NCBI RefSeq assembly: GCF_000273745.1
Contig: NZ_AKVZ01000032.1
Coordinates: forward strand, 1 to 64,000
Length of the DNA stretch: 64,000 nt
Direction: 5' to 3'
From: Rickettsia australis str. Phillips
GTDB taxonomy: Bacteria > Pseudomonadota > Alphaproteobacteria > Rickettsiales > Rickettsiaceae
Under the pieces are notes generated by a model, which was given only the letters and a program-made list of their open reading frames with translations, searched no databases and was not told the origin of the DNA. How positions within the stretch are numbered: position 1 is the first letter of the stretch; the number at the start of each line of letters is the position of its first letter. Below, one piece after another: positions 58,718 to 64,000 of the stretch. The position numbers and the translations under genes were made by a program.

Positions 58718-61700
58718 GTGTTAAAAAAATATTTACTATTTTTCTTGTTTTCATTTTTCTCATTTAATGTACAGGCATCTATTTGGGGTGATATAGCCGA
58801 TTGTCTTAGCGATCCATGTAATTGCGGACAAAGCGATAGAATGGAAACTTGGAATAGAGGCAGCAAAAATGAAGTGACAAGAGGACCTTTTAAGCCAGGT
58901 ACATTATGTCCTCCTTGGAATAAAAGCGACGGTCGCAATAATGATACTTGTTTATTAAAATTTGATTACCCAGGTACATTTATCGGTTTTTTACTCAATA
59001 GATGTGCGGAAGAAGCCCCTGATAGTAGTTACTTTACTCCAAAAATTCGTATTAGAGTTCAAAGCTGTAATGCCGCAGCTTGTTGGCACCAAAACTCTAC
59101 TTTAAATTGGGATGGAGAATGTGTATTATGGCCTACAGGTTACGGTCTGCCTCTAACTAGAGTCTGTGCTAGAGTTGCCGTACCGGATATGCCTCCACCT
59201 CCCGGAATAAACGCCACACCTTCCCCTGCAGATCCAGGTTATACTGATGGAGTACATCTCAATAAAGTCGGTTATACAGAAACTGATAATAAGATAATCG
59301 GTGTAGACGGAAAAATAGTTACTTTAAAATCTCCTAAACTTTGTGCTTATAGCGACCCTGGGCTTGTTAACCTTGTTTCAGATTCCGGTGTACATCTTGA
59401 TCCGATGGACTGGAATCCTAATCGTCAACCTCTTCATCAAACTAACGAACTTAGCCCTATTGCAAAAGTATTAAAATTTTTAGTTGAAACGGTAAAAGGC
59501 GCAAGTTTACCAAGTTTATTAGGGCAGCTTCTTGGGATGATAGATCAAGATTCAGAATTTATAAAAGTACTTCAATCAATACTTAACGCAATAGGAGAGG
59601 TTTTTAATTTTTTCCCGAGTTTAGTAATAAAAGTTATTGAAGCACTGGGATCATTAAACGGTTCTGTAGATAGCTATTCTTTTGGTTGTGTACAATTACC
59701 TTTAGGACCTCTTCCACCACCATATTGCCCAAATTTAGATTATATTAGTATTAATGCTAATGCTCATAATATATGTAGCATAAAAAATACCCCAGAGGAT
59801 ATTCAGAAAGGAAAACCTGTATTTAAACAATCTTCAACTGTACCGCCTTGTGTAGTATCAAATGTTAACAACAATATTATTAATAATACCATACGTGTTA
59901 GCTTTAGCAATCTTGTTCCGCTGTGCACGAGTTCTACCTCTGATCTCAAGACTTGTGTAGAACCACGTAATACAAATTTTCTTTCAGCAAAAATTACTCA
60001 TACTAATACGGCTTTTAAAGATTTAATTAAATCGTGTAAGAATACTTCAGTAGGCACTCCATGTATTAATACAGAAATTGCTACGCCATGTAGTGTTACG
60101 GCTAACGGTTGTAATGAGGGATTTAGAATAGTATATTCGCAGAAAATTGGAAATGTAGAAACACCTAGCGATTATTACATAGATGATATACCGGACTGTC
60201 CAAGTTCTAGTTCAACTACCTGCCAAAAAGTATGGGGAGTTAATATAGGCGAATTTAAGGATGTAAGCGTAAAGTTTCCTAAGATACAAGGGCAAGATAC
60301 AAATAGCTTACTACCTATAAAGACAGATGTCACCCTAAAAGACAATAACGGTAAAGATAGAAAACTTTATGTCTCTATTAGTAATACCGAAGACGATAAG
60401 CAAAATCCTAATAATATTTGCTTATTTGAGTCCGGTAATTTAATAGATTGCGTACAGAGAGTAAATCATTCTTATAGTCTAGCTACTTATGAATGTTCAA
60501 GACAATATGCCGGAATTACCTGTACTAATAACAATGCCAACGATGCTTATTATAAACCGCAATTCATTGCTTCATTGCAAGTAAGAGAAAAACAAACAGA
60601 TGGGACTATTAACATTGTAGATGAAACAAGCACTCTTGTAACACCGTTAGCATACGCCGGACCTCCACCTCCCAATCCCACGGACACAGAAAGTATAGTA
60701 ATGCTTGCCGGTTATAAGTATAGTTCTTCTGTTGCGTTTATACCTAAAGATCCGCCAAAAGATCCGACAAATGATAAATATATTGCTATGCCGTTTTCAG
60801 GAGAGAATGCTCTAAATCAGTTGACTATTCACGGTAAATATAAAGACGATAAAGCACCTTATGATAGTAATGGAAAACCTGACTCAAGTGCGGTATATTT
60901 AAAATATTTAGAATATGTAAACGGTAAATATATCCAAGGTGGAACGCATGCCTGCTTGATGCCGAAAAATTTCCAACACTGTAATCCTATGCCGATTCCT
61001 ACTTTACCTGATGGATCACCTATGCCCGGTTACAATAATGACTCGATAAATTGTGTACTTGCTAAACTACACAACAACAATACTATAAATTGTAAGAATT
61101 TTAAAAATACATATAGCCTTAAATATCCAAACCTTGGTTTATGCAGCAAAGATATAAATACAAGTAGCTGTACTCTAAAAGAAACAGTGGAAGGTATTAC
61201 TATTTATGCTTGCAATATAAATAATATTCCAAGTAACTGCTATACTAATAATAATAACCCTAATACTCCAGTATGTGTTTTAAGTAGGGATTATAAAGAT
61301 AGAATCGAGCCAGGACCTGACAAAGGACCAACATTAGTACCATTAGATGATCCTTTTAAATATTATACAGTGAAATATACAGCAGTAGATGAAAACCATC
61401 CTCCAGAGCCAACATATAAAGCTGAGACTGAGGATGTACGAGATAAAACTTGGCAAGAGCTAGATCTTTGTACTCCTATATTAGTACCTACTTGTGCTAA
61501 AATTCCTAGCACAGCTGATGCTCCTTCCGGTAGCACACACGGTAATGCAGAATGGGATGAAAGCGATATAGGAGAACTTGCAATAGGAAGATGTCCGACG
61601 AATTGGATAGTTATTGATCCTAGTAAACCTTTAGAACGCCATTGTTTATCATACTTTGATAGAAAAGTTGTTGAATTCGAACCTTTAGGTCCAAATGTCG

Positions 61701-62254
61701 GATGTAGAAAATCTACAGGATTGCCTATAAAAGTTAGTTATAACGATTTTCCATCAAGTCAATTACCTGAGACCCCTTATAATCCGGTAACTAAAATAGG
61801 TGACTATATCTTAAACAAAAAACCGGTACAACATGGGAGCATTATGGCATTTCCAAAGGATGGGGCATTTATAAATGCAACAAATGAACCGGACAATACA
61901 ATATTACATACTGTAGAATTCAAAGTAACTTTAGATGCGATAATTGACGATATTGAGTATTTTAGAGTAGAAGATTTATGGTATGATGATTGCACATTAA
62001 TATATGTCAATGGCACAAAGCTACTTAGTCTTCCTACTGACGTTGATTCTCTAGATGAGAAAAGGTACTGTAACTATGGACATGACCAAGGTCAAGCATT
62101 ACAAGCTAAAGTTAATAATCAACCTATTAGTGCAAGCAATCCTATTAATATCAAACCTTATTTAAAACAAGGAGAAAATATTATAAGATTCCAGCTAAGA
62201 GTTATGTTTGGTGGTGGGCTATATTTCCACATGCAATATAAAATGAAGAGATAG
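58718..62254 (+). CDS. Large cysteine-rich exported protein of unknown function
   Basis: An 1178-residue protein with a clear Sec signal peptide ([20 protein letters not shown], cleavage before SIWGD). I count 43 cysteines, spread along the whole chain, so many disulphides and a periplasmic or surface location are expected. It has no other strong membrane span; one mildly hydrophobic stretch ([18 protein letters not shown]-like, about residues 290-315) is amphipathic. Proline-rich linkers ([28 protein letters not shown]) separate domains. The last 110 residues ([33 protein letters not shown]) resemble a galactose-binding-like beta sandwich. It lies directly after virB4 and five bases before terC. 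It recalls the cysteine-rich outer-membrane TraN of conjugation systems only in general style; I claim no homology. Confidence 0.8.
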   Translation: MLKKYLLFFLFSFFSFNVQASIWGDIADCLSDPCNCGQSDRMETWNRGSKNEVTRGPFKPGTLCPPWNKSDGRNNDTCLLKFDYPGTFIGFLLNRCAEEAPDSSYFTPKIRIRVQSCNAAACWHQNSTLNWDGECVLWPTGYGLPLTRVCARVAVPDMPPPPGINATPSPADPGYTDGVHLNKVGYTETDNKIIGVDGKIVTLKSPKLCAYSDPGLVNLVSDSGVHLDPMDWNPNRQPLHQTNELSPIAKVLKFLVETVKGASLPSLLGQLLGMIDQDSEFIKVLQSILNAIGEVFNFFPSLVIKVIEALGSLNGSVDSYSFGCVQLPLGPLPPPYCPNLDYISINANAHNICSIKNTPEDIQKGKPVFKQSSTVPPCVVSNVNNNIINNTIRVSFSNLVPLCTSSTSDLKTCVEPRNTNFLSAKITHTNTAFKDLIKSCKNTSVGTPCINTEIATPCSVTANGCNEGFRIVYSQKIGNVETPSDYYIDDIPDCPSSSSTTCQKVWGVNIGEFKDVSVKFPKIQGQDTNSLLPIKTDVTLKDNNGKDRKLYVSISNTEDDKQNPNNICLFESGNLIDCVQRVNHSYSLATYECSRQYAGITCTNNNANDAYYKPQFIASLQVREKQTDGTINIVDETSTLVTPLAYAGPPPPNPTDTESIVMLAGYKYSSSVAFIPKDPPKDPTNDKYIAMPFSGENALNQLTIHGKYKDDKAPYDSNGKPDSSAVYLKYLEYVNGKYIQGGTHACLMPKNFQHCNPMPIPTLPDGSPMPGYNNDSINCVLAKLHNNNTINCKNFKNTYSLKYPNLGLCSKDINTSSCTLKETVEGITIYACNINNIPSNCYTNNNNPNTPVCVLSRDYKDRIEPGPDKGPTLVPLDDPFKYYTVKYTAVDENHPPEPTYKAETEDVRDKTWQELDLCTPILVPTCAKIPSTADAPSGSTHGNAEWDESDIGELAIGRCPTNWIVIDPSKPLERHCLSYFDRKVVEFEPLGPNVGCRKSTGLPIKVSYNDFPSSQLPETPYNPVTKIGDYILNKKPVQHGSIMAFPKDGAFINATNEPDNTILHTVEFKVTLDAIIDDIEYFRVEDLWYDDCTLIYVNGTKLLSLPTDVDSLDEKRYCNYGHDQGQALQAKVNNQPISASNPINIKPYLKQGENIIRFQLRVMFGGGLYFHMQYKMKR

Positions 62255-62258
62255 ATAA

Positions 62259-63164
62259 ATGAGTTGGATTATTTTTTATACGGTAATCGCTACTTTACTG
62301 ATTCTTGATTTGGGAATAGTACACAAAAAAAATACCGTAGTAAGCTTTAAAGAAAGCGTACTTTTTAGTCTTTTCTATTTTGTAATAGCTTGTTTATTCG
62401 GTATCTATGTTTACTATAATATAGGGGCAGACCATGCTCGTGAATATTATACTTGCTTTCTCATTGAGAAAGCTATGTCCCTTGATAATATTTTTGTTAT
62501 CTCTATTATTTTCCAATTTTTTAAAATTCCTGGGAAATATCAATATCGTGTTTTATTTTTTGGTATAATAGGCGTAATAATATTCAGAGCCATAATGATT
62601 TATGGTAGTATTATTCTTATAAATAAATTTGCCTGGTTATTATATATTTTTGCCGTAATACTTATTGCTACAGGTATAAAAACTTTCTATGTATCACATA
62701 AAACTTTTGATATACAAAATTCTTATATTTACATGTCAATAATAAAAAATCTAAATATTACCCCTAATCTTGAAGGAGATAAATTTGTTGTTAAACGTAA
62801 TAATAAACTATATTTTACTCCCCTTTTTATATCGTTAATGCTGATAGAAGCAATAGATTTAGTCTTTGCTATAGATAGTATACCGGCAATATTTGCAATT
62901 ACTAATGATGTTTATATAATTTATACTTCAAATATTTTTGCTATTTTAGGGCTTAGAGCATTATTCTTTTGTTTAGCAGAAATTGTAGAACGTTTCGGTT
63001 ATATAAAATATTCTGTGGCTTTAATTTTAATATTTATCGGCTTTAAAATATTTATTCATCATTATATAGCAATTCCGGCATATGTTTCGCTCACTGTAAC
63101 TATTACTTTATTACTGTTTGGTATAATTGCTTCCATAATTAGAAAAAATATGATTGACCATTAA
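62259..63164 (+). CDS. terC: TerC/Alx-family integral membrane protein
   Basis: A 301-residue protein with about nine spans, of the TerC family (tellurium resistance, Alx; linked to manganese export and to metal loading of exported proteins). Family motifs are [19 protein letters not shown] and [19 protein letters not shown], each with the conserved membrane Asp. [20 protein letters not shown] follows in the C-terminal half. It starts five bases after the cysteine-rich protein and so is co-transcribed with it. That link suggests a role in export or metalation of envelope proteins. Confidence 0.92.
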   Translation: MSWIIFYTVIATLLILDLGIVHKKNTVVSFKESVLFSLFYFVIACLFGIYVYYNIGADHAREYYTCFLIEKAMSLDNIFVISIIFQFFKIPGKYQYRVLFFGIIGVIIFRAIMIYGSIILINKFAWLLYIFAVILIATGIKTFYVSHKTFDIQNSYIYMSIIKNLNITPNLEGDKFVVKRNNKLYFTPLFISLMLIEAIDLVFAIDSIPAIFAITNDVYIIYTSNIFAILGLRALFFCLAEIVERFGYIKYSVALILIFIGFKIFIHHYIAIPAYVSLTVTITLLLFGIIASIIRKNMIDH

Positions 63165-63206
63165 TAAAGGAGATATATAATATTTTTTATTTTTTAAGCA
63201 ATTATA

Positions 63207-63920
63207 ATGATAAAATTACTAAAATTATTTTTTATTACTATCATCATTTTTAATAACATTGCTTTTGCAAAAGAAACAAGGTTCTATATAGGAGCAGAAG
63301 GCGGAATAGTTGAACCGGTCGTTAGTAAATTCCGACATAAACACTCAAATACAGAAATAATTTTAAAAAAATCAAGTATGTATAGTGGGAAAATAGGCTA
63401 TATAGTATATCCACAGATAGCTATTGAATTTTCAGCAACTTATCAACCTAAATATCGTCTGCATTACGTATTACCTCAGCAAAATTTAAGTAATGGTCTC
63501 ACTATTCATAAAACCCCAGGTAATACTACCGTATTATCAAATATATATATGCTAAATCTTATTTATGATTTAGAAAAAATAAAAACTTTCACACCTTTTG
63601 TAATACTTGGAGGTGGAATAGCACAAGTAAAAGTTAAGCCTACCTCCTCTAGGTGGAGTGTTATAAATGGTGATTATTTTAAAGTCAGAAGAACTCATAA
63701 AAATTGCGTTGCTTGGCAAGCAGGTCTTGGCATTTCACAAGATGTAACTTCAAATTTAAGTATTGATACAACCGCAAAATTACAAACGGCATATAGAGTA
63801 AGAATTAATTATGATACGCTTGATATGAAAACAGGACAATTTGTGCCGGCAAATCCTATCAAAAAAACTATAGCCGTTGGGGAATTTGGCGTAGGATTTA
63901 CTTATAGATTGCCATTTTAA
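63207..63920 (+). CDS. Outer membrane beta-barrel-like protein
   Basis: A 237-residue exported protein: signal peptide MIKLLKLFFITIIIFNNIAFA, then alternating beta strands typical of small 8-strand barrels (RFYIGAEGGIVEPVVSKF, MYSGKIGYIVYPQIAIEFSA, PFVILGGGIAQVKVKP, WQAGLGISQDVTSNLSIDTT) and a C-terminus VGEFGVGFTYRLPF ending in the aromatic residue recognised by BAM. It resembles the OmpW/opacity superfamily in style. It lies 42 bases after terC. Loops are rich in Lys, Arg and His. The exact family and role (adhesin, porin) are not clear. Confidence 0.8.
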   Translation: MIKLLKLFFITIIIFNNIAFAKETRFYIGAEGGIVEPVVSKFRHKHSNTEIILKKSSMYSGKIGYIVYPQIAIEFSATYQPKYRLHYVLPQQNLSNGLTIHKTPGNTTVLSNIYMLNLIYDLEKIKTFTPFVILGGGIAQVKVKPTSSRWSVINGDYFKVRRTHKNCVAWQAGLGISQDVTSNLSIDTTAKLQTAYRVRINYDTLDMKTGQFVPANPIKKTIAVGEFGVGFTYRLPF

Positions 63921-63956
63921 TAATTCTGTGAAATATTTATATGAAAGCATCGTCAA

Positions 63957-64000
63957 CGTCATTGCAAGGAAATTACCTAACAATTGACGAAGCAATCTCA
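63957..64000. repeat. CATTGCGAG-type element, cut by the window edge
   Basis: It begins CGTCATTGCAAGGAAATTAC and reaches GACGAAGCAATCTCA at the edge, the left half of a typical element. Confidence 0.7.

Noticed and set aside
58718-62254. Large protein considered as a VirB6-like T4SS channel
   Set aside because: VirB6-like proteins have several strong membrane spans; this protein has a signal peptide and many cysteines but no such spans.

Overview
The window is a piece of a Rickettsia chromosome, probably of the spotted fever or transitional group. The evidence is strong AT richness, a TLC-type nucleotide translocase, a second virB4-like gene, a two-piece (permuted) tmRNA gene, many decaying genes, and dozens of short palindromic repeats, some inserted in frame inside protein genes as only Rickettsia palindromic elements (RPE) are known to do. 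Gene order (tlcE-phaC-phaA-fabD ... recA-fabG-acpP-fabF ... mreB ... polA-metK-dnaE ... tatC-serS-virB4) agrees with the known rickettsial backbone as I remember it. The species was not determined.

Layout. 1-5 kb: tail of an unknown gene, tlcE (minus), then a PHB-type synthase and thiolase. 5-11.3 kb: accessory, mostly dead genes, a BrnT/BrnA toxin-antitoxin pair with a broken toxin, tRNA-Ser(GCU) and fabD. 11.3-17 kb: minus-strand series lpxI-coaE-dnaQ-surf1-addA, three of whose junctions consist almost only of palindromic repeats. 17-19.4 kb: ssrA (tmRNA) directly followed by sspB, rnhA, an NDUFA12-like subunit and mlaD. 19.7-24 kb: a dead MFS gene, then recA-fabG and acpP-fabF. 24-29 kb: dead Uup-type ABC ATPase, frameshifted coiled-coil protein, small conserved protein, dead AAA/DUF4143 ATPase. 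29-36 kb (minus): gmk, small HTH regulator, broken yraN, mreC, mreB, an LptF/G permease, tRNA(CAU), pal, fabH, rpmF. 36-42 kb (plus): bamE, ftsY, polA, broken hicB, intact metK. 42-49.7 kb: a large dead gene, then dnaE and ugd (minus). 50-64 kb (plus): split AsmA/YhdP-like gene, ampG-like MFS, tatC-serS, virB4 homologue, an 1178-residue cysteine-rich exported protein, TerC, and a beta-barrel-like outer membrane protein.

How it fits together. The live genes are housekeeping functions of an obligate intracellular bacterium: import of host nucleotides, fatty acid synthesis (fabD, fabG, acpP, fabF, fabH), envelope building (lpxI, mlaD, mreBC, LptF/G, Pal, BamE, AsmA-like, Ugd), replication and repair (recA, polA, dnaE, dnaQ, addA, rnhA), ribosome rescue plus proteolysis (ssrA with sspB), and protein export (ftsY, tatC, type IV secretion). 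The accessory stretches are graveyards, and many lesions are single-base changes in poly-A tracts.

The most interesting points are the virB4 to outer-membrane-protein block with a large cysteine-rich secreted protein of unknown function, the tmRNA gene with a perfect 25-bp inverted repeat and RPE1 fragments in and beside it, and palindromic elements now coding inside PhaC, DnaE, SURF1 and CoaE.
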